Part shown: positions 50,849 through 60,220 of the stretch, one piece after another
Layout: the number at the start of each line of letters is the position of its first letter
Numbering within the stretch: position 1 is the first letter of the stretch
DNA from: Acidobacteriota bacterium
GTDB taxonomy: Bacteria > Acidobacteriota > Blastocatellia > Pyrinomonadales > Pyrinomonadaceae
Assembly: GCA_020200135.1 (NCBI GenBank)
Contig: JAIVJI010000069.1
Coordinates: forward strand, 1-64,000
DNA length: 64,000 nucleotides
Direction: 5' to 3'
Position numbers and translations under genes: made by a program
Notes under the pieces: model-generated
The model's input: only the letters and a program-made list of their open reading frames with translations
What the model was told of the DNA's origin: nothing
Databases searched by the model: none

Positions 50849-51074
50849 GAAGGCTCAAAAGTCCTTTCCTGGCTGGCTGGAGAAACGGCTCCCGGACGCC
50901 CGTGCCGGGGAGGCACTCGGCGCGCGGCCGGAAGCGCCGGCGCGGGCATTGTACGTGCGGCCCCGCGCCGCGTCCACCACTTTTGATGAATTCATTGCAA
51001 CCTTTCGTAAGGGCGCGCGTGAAAGGTTGGCGAGCGTCGGTCGGCAGACCAACACCCCGGAAGAAGGAGAGAAC

Positions 51075-51881
51075 ATGTACTCAGCCAGACCCAGAATTTT
51101 TCTCGCGCTCGCACTCGCGCTGTGCGCGGCCGGCGCCGCACGGGCGCAGACGCAGCAGCCGAAGCAGGAGGACAACTTCGTCACCCAGAAGATGTTCCAG
51201 AACCGCGTCTTCGACATCAAGAACCGCGACCCGCAGAGCCTCGCGCGCGTGCTCGCGCCGCTGACCAGCGGCTTCCGCGGCGCGCTCGTCTCGCCCAACC
51301 CGGAGTTCCGCACCATCTCGGTGCGCGACTTCCCCGAGAACATCGCCGTCATCGAGGAGGCCATCCGCCGCCTCGACACGCCCGAGGTCGCGCGCCCGGC
51401 CATCGAGTTCCACGTCCACATGCTCGTCGCCTCGAACGACGAGGCGACCCCGAGCCGCTACCCGGCCGAGCTGGCCGAGGTCGTCAAACAGCTCCAGACG
51501 TCGCTCGGCTACAAGAACTTCAGCCTCATCGGCGCGCAGATCGTGCGCGGCAAGGAGGGGCGGAGCGAGAACACGAACAAGGGCGTCGCCGACCTGCGGA
51601 TGGCCAACGACACGCCGGCCAACAAGAACCCGATCTACTACAGCTACAAGCTCAGCTCGGTCTCGGTAGACCGCGCGGGCGGCCAGCCGCGCGTACAGAT
51701 CGAGGAGTTCCACATGGACCTGAAGGTCCCGCTCTGGCTCGGCGGCGACAAGATGGTCTACGAGAACGTCGGCTTCCGCAATCCGGTCTCGATGCGCGAG
51801 GGCGAGCGCGTCGTCGCCGGCACCACCAGCATCGCCGACAAGAGCGTCGTCGTCATCGTCTCGGCCGGGACGAGCAAGTAG
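51075..51881 (+). CDS. Exported protein with secretin-N-like domain
   Basis: Signal peptide; FDIKNRDPQSLARVLAPLTSG...NPEFRTISVRDFPENIAVIEEAIRRLDTPEV. Confidence 0.75.
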   Translation: MYSARPRIFLALALALCAAGAARAQTQQPKQEDNFVTQKMFQNRVFDIKNRDPQSLARVLAPLTSGFRGALVSPNPEFRTISVRDFPENIAVIEEAIRRLDTPEVARPAIEFHVHMLVASNDEATPSRYPAELAEVVKQLQTSLGYKNFSLIGAQIVRGKEGRSENTNKGVADLRMANDTPANKNPIYYSYKLSSVSVDRAGGQPRVQIEEFHMDLKVPLWLGGDKMVYENVGFRNPVSMREGERVVAGTTSIADKSVVVIVSAGTSK

Positions 51882-51992
51882 GCGGTAGGCAACAGTCAGT
51901 AGGGAAAACAACTTCGGCGGGCGTTGAGGGTTAAAACCCGACGCCCGCCGAAGTCTTTCTACTGACTACTGACTACTGTCTACTGCCTACTG
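51879..51992. repeat. Heptad palindrome, AGTAGAC family, copy 3; gives stop codons to both convergent neighbours
   Basis: TAGGCGGTAGGCAACAGTCAGTAG ... CTACTGACTACTGACTACTGTCTACTGCCTACTG; nested ACTTCGGCGGGCGT/ACGCCCGCCGAAGT hairpin in the loop. Confidence 0.8.
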
Positions 51993-52649
51993 AATTATCG
52001 GGTGGCTGCCGCCGCGGCTGTGGTCGTAGGTCTGCTGGTAGAGCCGCCGGTCGTTGTGGTAGAGGACGATGTGCTCGCCCTCGTAGCGCGCGACGTTGGC
52101 GACGCGGCCGAAGTCGCGCTCGTGCTCGGCGATGAGGAACGCGCCCGGCTCCATCGAGAGCACCATCCCGGCGGCGAAGACGTAGCCGCCCTTGTCGTAG
52201 ACGCTCCCCCTGTACTGCGCCGCGCCCACCGCGATGTCGGGCGAGTACGCGCCCGAAGAGTCGCGCTGGCGGTCGGGGCGGCCGATGAAGACCGTGTAGT
52301 CAGAGTAGTTCAGGCGCTGCCTGTACCCGCGCCTTTGCGCGACCGCGAAAAGCTCCGCGAGCCCGCCGTCGATGGCGCGCAGCGTCGCCGGGATCGGCCG
52401 GCCCACCGAGTAGACGCGCACGCCGCGCTGCGAAAGCGTCTCGAACTGGAAGCGGTCGCCCGCGACGCGCTCGGCCTGCGCGATGAGCCGCGGGTCGGCG
52501 CCACGCGTCCGCGCGGTCGGCTGGACGACGGGGGCGCGCCGCCGCCACTGCGCCCGCGCCTCGCCCGCGAGCGGCGAGAGCGGCGACATGAGCGCGCCGC
52601 CAAGCACGAGCGTATAAATACCTGCCCTCAGAATTCTTCCCTTCACCAC
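51987..52649 (-). CDS. Exported hypothetical protein
   Basis: MVKGRILRAGIYTLVLGGALMSPLSPLAGEARA leader; coherent composition. Confidence 0.7.
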   Translation of the reverse strand: MVKGRILRAGIYTLVLGGALMSPLSPLAGEARAQWRRRAPVVQPTARTRGADPRLIAQAERVAGDRFQFETLSQRGVRVYSVGRPIPATLRAIDGGLAELFAVAQRRGYRQRLNYSDYTVFIGRPDRQRDSSGAYSPDIAVGAAQYRGSVYDKGGYVFAAGMVLSMEPGAFLIAEHERDFGRVANVARYEGEHIVLYHNDRRLYQQTYDHSRGGSHPIIQ

Positions 52650-52831
52650 TTTGTCCCCCTCGCGAAAAAGTTCAGGCGCGTCGGTCGGGGGGTTTCTTCA
52701 ACGCCTCCGACGGCGCGCCTGCTGTCTCTGACCCTTCCGCCTCGCGTAGCCGGGCCGCCTTCCGTCGCCCGCGTTGCGCCCCGCTCCGTTCGCCCCTCCG
52801 GGCGCCGTCGCGAAGCTCAACACGGGGAGCC

Positions 52832-53050
52832 TCAGGGCTTTCCCCCCTTTTTGTCGCCCCCGCCCTTGTTGCCGTTGTCGTTGCCGCCGCGCGGAGGGGG
52901 AGGGGTCTCCTTCGGGGGCCTGGGAACGTCCTGCTTCTCCTTCGGCGGCGGGGGCGGCTTCTGCTCCTTCTGCGGCTCGCCCGCCATCGCGCCGACGGCG
53001 AGCACGCAGGAAGCTAAGACCGTGATGATGAACTGCTTGAAAAACTTCAT
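52832..53050 (-). CDS. Small exported Pro/Lys/Gly-rich protein
   Basis: MKFFKQFIITVLASCVLAVGAMAGEPQKEQKPPPPPKEKQDVPRPPKETPPPPRGGNDNGNKGGGDKKGGKP. Confidence 0.6.
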   Translation of the reverse strand: MKFFKQFIITVLASCVLAVGAMAGEPQKEQKPPPPPKEKQDVPRPPKETPPPPRGGNDNGNKGGGDKKGGKP

Positions 53051-53201
53051 GGTTCTAACCTTTGCCTCCTCATGTACGTCCGTTCGCGCACGGGAGGGAG
53101 GAGGAGAGACGCGCGAGTCTCGCCCGCTCAAGTTTGCAAGGCCAGTGCCACGCCCTGCCGCGCCGTTCTTTCAAGCCTTTGGGTGGCTGAATTTAGGCCC
53201 C

Positions 53202-53253
53202 TCGCACCGTATCGTCGGGGGTCGCACCGTATCGTGTACGGTATGGGTGCGCC
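53202..53253. repeat. Direct plus inverted repeat in upstream region of 53050 gene
   Basis: TCGCACCGTATCGT at 53202 and 53222 (20-nt spacing), second copy followed by inverted ACGGTATGGGTGCG. Confidence 0.55.
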
Positions 53254-53283
53254 GCCCGCCATTCAATGTCTTCCGACGACTTT

Positions 53284-55527
53284 CTAACGCCTTACGACGA
53301 TTCTGGCGCTGCTCACGTTGCCGCTGCCGTCAATCGCGCGCAGGGAGATAGTGTGCTCGCCCGCGCCCGAGAGCGGCACGTCGAGCGCGTAGGACTCGCG
53401 CGGGCCGTCGGCGATGCCGTCCTCGGGGAAGACCGCGCGCCACTCGCCGCTGTCCACCGAGACGTCTGCGCGGCGGAGCCGTCCGCTCGCGTCCTCGACG
53501 GTGAAGCGGACTCGCGCGCGTCCGTCCGCCCCGGCCTGCGGCTCGCCCGCCGCGCGCACGACGGGCGGCGTGCTGTCCACCTCGACGGGTTCGCTCACGC
53601 GCTCGCCCACGAGCGCCTGCCCCAGAGAGTTCTCGGGCGCGTCCGATGCGACGACCTTGAAGACGTAGCGCCCGTCGCCGAGCGTCGCGCCGTCGATGGA
53701 GAAGAAGTTGTCGCGCAGGTTCTCCCTGAGCAGGCGGAAGGTGCCCTCGCCCACGGGGCGGTAGAAGACCGAGTAGAGCAACTGGTCGCCGTTGCGGTCT
53801 TCGGCCTGCCACTGCAGCGAGACGGCGCCGCGCTGGAACAGGCGGCGGGGCGGTATCTGCGGCTGCGGCCCGATGAGCGCCGGGTCGATGCCCGAAGCCT
53901 CGATGTTCGGGTCCACCGGCACCTGCATCGCCGGCTGGAGCGCGATGCCGACGGGCAGCGGTTGAATCTGCAAGACCTCGGGCGCGACGTTGCGCGGCAG
54001 GTACGAGACGCTGACGCCCTCGACGCGCGCGTCCGCCCCCCCGGCCGCGCGCAGCACCGCGCGCCACTGTATGAAGCGCGCGCGCGGGCTCGCGACGCCC
54101 GCGCCGGCCGGGTCGCGGTAGGGCGCGCTCCAGTCGCTCCAGGTCATGTCGGGGCGCTCGGTGTTGCCGGTGCGCGTCTGCAACTCGACCTGCCCGCGCC
54201 CGCGCCACCAGACGCGCCCCCACGAGGCGACGAACTTCGCGTCGCGCACGGGCGACTCGTAAGTCCCCTCGGCCTGCGCCTCGCCGCCGAGCCGGAAGAG
54301 CTTGCCCTGATTCGACGAGGCCGCGAACACGTCCGAGCCGCGGACGACGAACGAGGAGATTTGGTCCTCGCTCGACTGCAGGAGCAGCGTGTCGCGCCCG
54401 TCGTCCGTGACCGAGTAGATGCGCCCCTTGTCGCTCGTGCCGACGAGCACGCCGGCGCGCCCCGGCGCGGCGGCGACCGAGAAGGCCGTCACCGTCTGCG
54501 AACTCCACAGAACGTCCGAGCCGCCGTCGGGCATGATGCGGAAGACGGCGCTGCGCGCGCCGTTCAACTCGTTGCGGCTGCGCGCGGGCGTCTGCGGCTG
54601 AGCGCCGAAGGCGACGGCCTGGGCGCCGCTCCCGTCGTCGGTCGTCACCGTGCCCGTCACCGTCCCGCCGGAGGTCGAGGCGCTCACGCTCTGCGTCGTG
54701 ACGCTGGCCGTGGACGCGGACGGCCGCGTCCCCGTCGCCGCGTCGCCGAGCGCGAGCGCGTAGATCGAGCCGTCGGCCGCCAGCGAGAGCGCGTGTATCT
54801 CGCGCAGCGGCGAGTCGAAGAGCGCGAACGCCTTGCCCTCGGGCGAGACGCGCAGGACGATCCCGCCCGGGTCGGTGCCCGCGATGAGGTTCCCCGCGCG
54901 GTCGGCCGCGAGCGAGATGACGTGCGTCTCGTTCGTGTCGATGAGGAGCGAGGTCTCCGGCTTAGAGGCGGCCGCGCGCACGCGGTAGAGGCGGCCCGTG
55001 TCGCCCGTGCCGACGGCGAGCGAGCCGTCGCCCATCAGCGCCAGCGACCAGATGTACTTGTCCGGCGGGTCGAAGTAGACCTCGGCACGCCCGTCCGAGG
55101 TCACGCGGTAGACCTTGCCCTCGGGCGACGTGCCGGCGTAGAGCGCGCCGTCGCGGCCCACGACGAGCGCCGTCACGTCCAGCTCGGCCGCGTCGTAGAG
55201 CAGCGCCCCGCGCCCGTCGGGGGCCACGCGGAAGATGCGCCCGTCGTGCCCCGTGCCGAGGTAGACGTTCCCCGCTGAGTCGGCCGCGCTCGACCAGACG
55301 AAAGCCTGCTCGGTGTCGAAGACCTGCGTGAAGCGCGGCGCGAGCATGAGCGCGCCCGTGTCCGTGACCGAGACGCCGCGCGACTCGCCGTTGAGCATCT
55401 CGGCGCGCGTGTCGGTCTCCCACAGGACGGGGCCGCCGGCGCGCGCGCCGAGGGCGAAGAGAAGGACTGCCGCTGTCGAGAGGATGAAGGGTCGAAGGGT
55501 ACGAAGGGGCATACGTCTGTTATTCAT
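53284..55527 (-). CDS. Exported beta-propeller protein
   Basis: Repeated short WD-like blades (GRIFRVAPDGRGALLYDAAELDVTALVVGRDGALYAGTSPEGKVYRV). Confidence 0.82.
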   Translation of the reverse strand: MNNRRMPLRTLRPFILSTAAVLLFALGARAGGPVLWETDTRAEMLNGESRGVSVTDTGALMLAPRFTQVFDTEQAFVWSSAADSAGNVYLGTGHDGRIFRVAPDGRGALLYDAAELDVTALVVGRDGALYAGTSPEGKVYRVTSDGRAEVYFDPPDKYIWSLALMGDGSLAVGTGDTGRLYRVRAAASKPETSLLIDTNETHVISLAADRAGNLIAGTDPGGIVLRVSPEGKAFALFDSPLREIHALSLAADGSIYALALGDAATGTRPSASTASVTTQSVSASTSGGTVTGTVTTDDGSGAQAVAFGAQPQTPARSRNELNGARSAVFRIMPDGGSDVLWSSQTVTAFSVAAAPGRAGVLVGTSDKGRIYSVTDDGRDTLLLQSSEDQISSFVVRGSDVFAASSNQGKLFRLGGEAQAEGTYESPVRDAKFVASWGRVWWRGRGQVELQTRTGNTERPDMTWSDWSAPYRDPAGAGVASPRARFIQWRAVLRAAGGADARVEGVSVSYLPRNVAPEVLQIQPLPVGIALQPAMQVPVDPNIEASGIDPALIGPQPQIPPRRLFQRGAVSLQWQAEDRNGDQLLYSVFYRPVGEGTFRLLRENLRDNFFSIDGATLGDGRYVFKVVASDAPENSLGQALVGERVSEPVEVDSTPPVVRAAGEPQAGADGRARVRFTVEDASGRLRRADVSVDSGEWRAVFPEDGIADGPRESYALDVPLSGAGEHTISLRAIDGSGNVSSARIVVRR

Positions 55528-55636
55528 GAAGTGCAGAGATTCGTTTTCAATGTGGCGACGGGGCGGCGCTCGTTCGCATCCGCCCCCATGAATCATAACC
55601 CGAAAGCCCCGCCCGCGAAACCAGGAAGCAAGCCGG

Positions 55637-56653
55637 CTAGGTGCCCACGTAACGCGCGTAGACCGAGCGCGCCGTCGCCGGGTCGTCCGTCCCGCGCACG
55701 ATGGCGCGCGCGTCGCGGAAGACCGTCAGCTCGTAGCCGCCCGCGCGCAGCCGCACCAGGTACTCGTTCGACTTGACCTCGCCGGCCGCGCGCAGACGCG
55801 CCGCCAGAGCTTTGAGGTCGAGCGACACGGCCCCGCGCGGCGAGACCTGCACCGCGTCGCGACCGCACAGCACGGTCGCCACGTCGCCCGCCTCCGCCTC
55901 CAGACTCTCGTAACGTCCGAGCGCGCACGCGGGGCAGTCCGCCGCGCGCGCGCCCGCGGAGATGCGCCGCCACTCGTTGCGCCACACGTCGAACTGCATC
56001 AGCCCGCCGTGCAGACTCTCCGTCCGCCCGGTCAGAAGCTTCAGGGCCTCGGCGACCTGCACCGCCGCGACGATTGAGATGATGGGCATGATGACGCCCG
56101 CCGTGTCGCACGTCGGGGCGGAGCCCGCGGCCGGAATTTCGGGGAAGACGCAGCGCAGGCACGGCGTGACGCGCGGCCTGACGGTCAGGGTCACGCCGTA
56201 GCCCCCGACCGCCGCGCCGTAGACCCACGCGACGCCCCGCTTGACGCACGCGTCGTTGACGAGGAAGCGCGTGGCGAAGTTGTCGGTGCCGTCGAGCACC
56301 ACGTCGCAGCCCTCGACCAGCCGCTCGACGTTCGACTGGTTGACGTCGGCGACCTCGGCCTCGCACTCGACCTCGGAATTGATCTCCGCGACCCGGCGCG
56401 CGGCCGCGACCGCCTTGGGCGTGCGCTCGCGCGCGTCGCGCTCGGTGAACATCGTCTGCCTTTGCAGGTTCGACTCCTCGACGAAATCGCGGTCGACGAC
56501 CCGCAGCCTCCCCACGCCGGCGCGCGCCAGCATCTCGACGTGCGCCGACCCGAGCGCGCCGCACCCGACGACCAGCGCGCGCGACGCGCGGAGGCGCCGC
56601 TGCCCCTCCTCGCCGATGCCCTCGAACAGAATCTGCCTGCTGTAACGTTCCAT
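55637..56653 (-). CDS. ThiF/MoeB/HesA family adenylyltransferase
   Basis: RYSRQILFEGIGEEGQRRLRASRALVVGCGALGSAHVEMLARAGVGRLRVVDRDFVEESNLQRQ. Confidence 0.93.
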   Translation of the reverse strand: MERYSRQILFEGIGEEGQRRLRASRALVVGCGALGSAHVEMLARAGVGRLRVVDRDFVEESNLQRQTMFTERDARERTPKAVAAARRVAEINSEVECEAEVADVNQSNVERLVEGCDVVLDGTDNFATRFLVNDACVKRGVAWVYGAAVGGYGVTLTVRPRVTPCLRCVFPEIPAAGSAPTCDTAGVIMPIISIVAAVQVAEALKLLTGRTESLHGGLMQFDVWRNEWRRISAGARAADCPACALGRYESLEAEAGDVATVLCGRDAVQVSPRGAVSLDLKALAARLRAAGEVKSNEYLVRLRAGGYELTVFRDARAIVRGTDDPATARSVYARYVGT

Positions 56654-58219
56654 TCACTGACCCGACAACTTCTTCTCAGCCGCCGCGAGCATCACGCCGG
56701 GCGGCGGCTCGCGCCCCGTCCAGAGGCGGGACTGCTCTTCGGCCTGCGCGACGAGCATCCCCAATCCGCCGACCGTGCGGCAGCCGGCCGCGCGCGCCTC
56801 GCGCAGAAAGCGCGTCTCGGCGGGGTTGTAGACGAGGTCGTAGGCGACGCGCACGCCGCGCAGTTGTTCGGTGAGCGCGGGCGTCTCCGCTTCCCGCGAG
56901 CCGCGCGTCCCGAGCGGCGTGGCGTTGACGATGACCTCGAAGCGGCCGAAGCGCGCGCCTTCGAGCGTGCCCCACTCGACCCCGAACGCCTCCGCGACTT
57001 CGCGCGCCCGCGCGGGGTCACGCGCAAAGACCGTCGCCGACGCGCCGCCCTCGCCGAGCGCACACAGCAGCGCGCGAGCCGCGCCGCCCGCGCCGATGAC
57101 CGCCACGCTCGCGCCGCGCAACTCGACCAGCCCCTCCAGCGGGAAGACCGACGCGGCGGCGTCCGTGTTGAAGCCTTCCAGCCCGCGCCCCTCAGTGACG
57201 ACCACGGTGTTGACCGCGCCGACGCGCGAGGCGTTCTCCGCCACGCGGTCGAGGTGCGGGATGACGGCCTGCTTGTGCGGCGCGGTGACGCTGAAGCCGC
57301 GCAGGTTCCAGCCCAGCTCGCGTGTGCGCGGATCGGCCATGCGCCGCATGAACCCCGGCAGGTCTGTGACCTCGAAGGGCAAGTAGACGGCGTCGAGACC
57401 CGTGGCCGCGAACGCCGCGTTGTGCATGTGCGGCGAGAGCGAGTGGCCGACGGGCGAGCCGACGAGCCCCGTGACGAGCGTGCGCGGGTTGATTTCGCCT
57501 ACGCGGTATACTTCACGCAGCTCGCGCGCCGTAATCTGACCGGGCGCGGTCGCCTGCGAAGCGTCGAGCGACGCGTAGGTGAGGAACGCGCCGAAGGCCG
57601 GCGCCAGCACGCGCGTCATGAACCCCGCCTCGCCCATCGAGACCGCGATGCATTCGCGCCCCTCGCGCCGACCGCGCTCGCACAGACGCAGGACCTCGAC
57701 GCAGTCCGTCACGGAGTTTGCCTTCGTCGCGACCTTCAGGATTTCGGCGGGCGTGCGCGCCATCCGGCCGAACAGTTCTTCGAGCCCGGCGGGCGTCCCC
57801 CGGAAGTCGTGGTGTGAGCAGATGACGCGGAACCTCTCGAAGAGTTCGCCGAGCGATGCGGCGTGCGGCGACTCAAGCAGGTCGAGTTCGAGGTCAACGA
57901 AGTCGCGCTCACGCCCGCCGACGTCGCGCAGCGCTTCGGGCAGTTCGCGCCAGAAGTCCGCGCGCTCCCCGAGGCTCACGTCGCGGCCGCCGCCCTGCTC
58001 GCGCGGGCGGTAGGTGATGATGAAGGGCGGCCGCGTCTCGCCGAGCAGAGCGCCCAGCAGACCGCGCGCGGGGGCGAGCTGGTCCGCGTCCAGACAGTCG
58101 AGCCGCAGCTCGACCACGTCCGCCAGCTCGGCGGCGCGTGTGACCGACGCGCGCAGCTCGTCCGCGCGCCGCACGCAGACGGGGACGCAGACGCGTGCCT
58201 GGTTCGTCTCTCTCATCAC
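56654..58219 (-). CDS. Bifunctional type I 3-dehydroquinate dehydratase / shikimate dehydrogenase
   Basis: N-half DHQase I (VVELRLDCLDADQL...FIITYRPREQGG...KVATKANSVTDC); C-half SDH (GLVGSPVGHSLSPHMHNAAFAATGLDAVYLPF...VIGAGGAARAL). Confidence 0.93.
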   Translation of the reverse strand: MMRETNQARVCVPVCVRRADELRASVTRAAELADVVELRLDCLDADQLAPARGLLGALLGETRPPFIITYRPREQGGGRDVSLGERADFWRELPEALRDVGGRERDFVDLELDLLESPHAASLGELFERFRVICSHHDFRGTPAGLEELFGRMARTPAEILKVATKANSVTDCVEVLRLCERGRREGRECIAVSMGEAGFMTRVLAPAFGAFLTYASLDASQATAPGQITARELREVYRVGEINPRTLVTGLVGSPVGHSLSPHMHNAAFAATGLDAVYLPFEVTDLPGFMRRMADPRTRELGWNLRGFSVTAPHKQAVIPHLDRVAENASRVGAVNTVVVTEGRGLEGFNTDAAASVFPLEGLVELRGASVAVIGAGGAARALLCALGEGGASATVFARDPARAREVAEAFGVEWGTLEGARFGRFEVIVNATPLGTRGSREAETPALTEQLRGVRVAYDLVYNPAETRFLREARAAGCRTVGGLGMLVAQAEEQSRLWTGREPPPGVMLAAAEKKLSGQ

Positions 58220-58286
58220 GAGAACACCTTTTGGAGACTATACACCGCGCGGGTCGCGCGGGGCATGGGCGCCTCTGACGGCGGCT

Positions 58287-58823
58287 TCAGACGTCGCGGC
58301 GTTCGCGTTCAACGGGGACGGCGAGGTGGCGCGTGGTGGCTTCGGTGACGCTCGGGGGCGGAATCATCTCGCCCGTGTCGGCCGGCGAGAGCGAGCCGAC
58401 CGTGCGCGGCGGCGCGACCGAAGTTTGCGGCGGCGCGTACGCGAGCGGGGCCGTCGGCTGAGACCGGTTCTTCGCTTCCATGCCGAGACGCAGGTAGGTG
58501 GAGACGCCGTCGCCGAGCAGCCCGGCCGCCGGCAGGAACATCCAGAACCACCAGATGTGGCCGGCCGGCGCCCACGTCTTGACCGCGAAGGCGATGAAGA
58601 AGAAGGCCACGCCCATGAAGAGGTGTCTGACCGCGCGCTCGATGCTCACCTCGTCGCGGCGCTCGCGCCGCCCCGGCCGCCCCGTCCGCGTGTCGTCCGC
58701 GGCCGACAGGCGCGAGGCGAGCTGACCCGTCATGACTTGCGGCAAGAGGCTGATGTCGGTGCCGCACGAACGGCAGAACTTCGCGTCCTCAAGATTTTGC
58801 GTCGCGCACTTCGGGCAGAACAT
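58287..58823 (-). CDS. Zinc-ribbon membrane protein
   Basis: MFCPKCATQNLEDAKFCRSCGTDISLLPQVM; hydrophobic segments. Confidence 0.8.
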   Translation of the reverse strand: MFCPKCATQNLEDAKFCRSCGTDISLLPQVMTGQLASRLSAADDTRTGRPGRRERRDEVSIERAVRHLFMGVAFFFIAFAVKTWAPAGHIWWFWMFLPAAGLLGDGVSTYLRLGMEAKNRSQPTAPLAYAPPQTSVAPPRTVGSLSPADTGEMIPPPSVTEATTRHLAVPVERERRDV

Positions 58824-58844
58824 CCGTGAACCTCCTCAGAGAGT

Positions 58845-58938
58845 GTGAACCGTAAACCGTAAACCGTGACAAGAGCGTGAACCGTGACAAGATGAAGAAC
58901 GGTTTTTTCCTCGTCACGGTTTACGGTTTACGGTTCAC
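58845..58938. repeat. Heptad palindrome, GTGAACC family, copy 2; supplies stop codon of rlmB
   Basis: GTGAACCGTAAACCGTAAACCGTGAC / GTCACGGTTTACGGTTTACGGTTCAC perfect 26-bp stem; loop contains an extra CGTGAACCGTGACAAGA unit. Confidence 0.9.
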
Positions 58939-60220
58939 GGCGTTTCGCGGTTCGCTGGCGGACTGCTTCGTAGAGCACGATGCCGGCGGCGACCGAGACG
59001 TTGAGCGATTCGATCTGCCCGCGCAGGGGGATGCTCACCAGCACGTCGCAGCGCTCGCGCACGAGGCGGCGCAACCCCTCGCCCTCGCCGCCCAGCAGCA
59101 GCGCGCACGGCTGCGCCCAGTCCCAGTCGGCGTATGAAGTCTCGGCCCCGGCCGCGGTGCCGACCGTCCAGATGCCGCGCCCCTTCAGCTCCTCGATGAG
59201 CCGGACGACGTTGGCCGCGCGCGCCACCGGCACGTATTCGAGCGCTCCCGCCGCCGCCTTCGCCACCGTCTCCGTCAGTCCCGACGCACGGCGCTCGGGG
59301 ACGAAGACGCCGTGCGCGCCCGCGCACTCGACGGTGCGGATGACCGCGCCGAGGTTGCGCGGGTCTTCGACGCCGTCGAGGACGACCGCGAGCGGCGGCT
59401 CATTGGTGCCGACGCGCGCCGCGAGCGCGTCGAGCAGGTCGTCCGTGTGCGTGTAGTGCGCGGCGGCGATGGTGGCGACAACGCCCTGATGGTTCGCGCC
59501 CGCCGCGAGGCGTTGCAGCTCCGCGCGCGGCACGCGCCGCACGGGGATGTCGGCGTAGCGCGCTATCTCAAGTATCTCGCGCAGGCGCGTCTCGTGCGCG
59601 CCCTCGGCGACGGTCAGACGCTCGACGGGCCGCGCCCCCGCACGCAGGGCTTCGAGCACGGGCTGCACGCCGAAGATGTGGGCGCCGTCGTCTTCCGACG
59701 GCGGCCGCCGCGCCGGTTCTACCGGCGGACGCCGTGCCGGCTCGCGCGATTCTCCTTCCAGGAACCGCCCCACGGGGGCGCGCTCGTCCCTCACGCCGAA
59801 AGCGCGCGCCACACGCTCGCCGGGCGATTCGACACCGCGCCGGTGCTCACCCTCACGACCCCTTTGCTCGTTCGCACGGCCCTGGTGCTCACCCGCACGG
59901 CTCCGGTGCGCGTTTTTCTCTTGCCGGTGCGCACTTTTATCCTGTTGGCGCGCGTCAACATGACGCCGTTGCGCATCCGCATCGACTCGGCGGGCTCCGA
60001 CATCGCGCCGGTTCGCGTCATTATCAAGCCGGTGCGCGTTTTTCTCGTCCCGGTGCGCGCCGATATTCTTATTGTCGTCGTCAATCCCGCGCCGGTGTGC
60101 GTCGGCCTGGCCCCGGCGCGCATGCGCGTCCTGTGTGCGCGGCGCGCGGCCGCGCGCGTGCTCGCCGCCGCCGCCCTCGCGCCGCCCCGGGCCGCGCCTG
60201 TTCCCGCCGTGGTGCTTCAT
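58928..60220 (-). CDS. rlmB: 23S rRNA 2'-O-methyltransferase RlmB (SpoU family) with long repetitive N-terminal extension
   Basis: IFGVQPVLEALRAGARPVERL...LDGVEDPRNLGAVIRTVECAGAHGVFVPERRASGLTETVAKAAAGALEYVPVARAANV...SIPLRGQIESLNVSVAAGIVLYE; ATGA overlap with upstream gene. Confidence 0.93.
   Translation of the reverse strand: MKHHGGNRRGPGRREGGGGEHARGRAPRTQDAHARRGQADAHRRGIDDDNKNIGAHRDEKNAHRLDNDANRRDVGARRVDADAQRRHVDARQQDKSAHRQEKNAHRSRAGEHQGRANEQRGREGEHRRGVESPGERVARAFGVRDERAPVGRFLEGESREPARRPPVEPARRPPSEDDGAHIFGVQPVLEALRAGARPVERLTVAEGAHETRLREILEIARYADIPVRRVPRAELQRLAAGANHQGVVATIAAAHYTHTDDLLDALAARVGTNEPPLAVVLDGVEDPRNLGAVIRTVECAGAHGVFVPERRASGLTETVAKAAAGALEYVPVARAANVVRLIEELKGRGIWTVGTAAGAETSYADWDWAQPCALLLGGEGEGLRRLVRERCDVLVSIPLRGQIESLNVSVAAGIVLYEAVRQRTAKRREP
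59840..60133 (-). repeat. 21-bp tandem repeat, 14 units, in frame in rlmB
   Basis: Consensus (+) CCGGTGCGCGTTTTTCTCTTG; encodes heptapeptides QEKNAHR, QDKSAHR, DEKNAHR, KNIGAHR, GREGEHR etc. Confidence 0.9.

Noticed and set aside
53266-55278. 670-aa plus-strand ORF opposite the propeller gene
   Set aside because: Antisense shadow; the minus frame has signal peptide and blade repeats.
59840-60133. Possible CRISPR-like array
   Set aside because: Units are contiguous 21-mers in frame with rlmB, with no spacers; it is a coding minisatellite.
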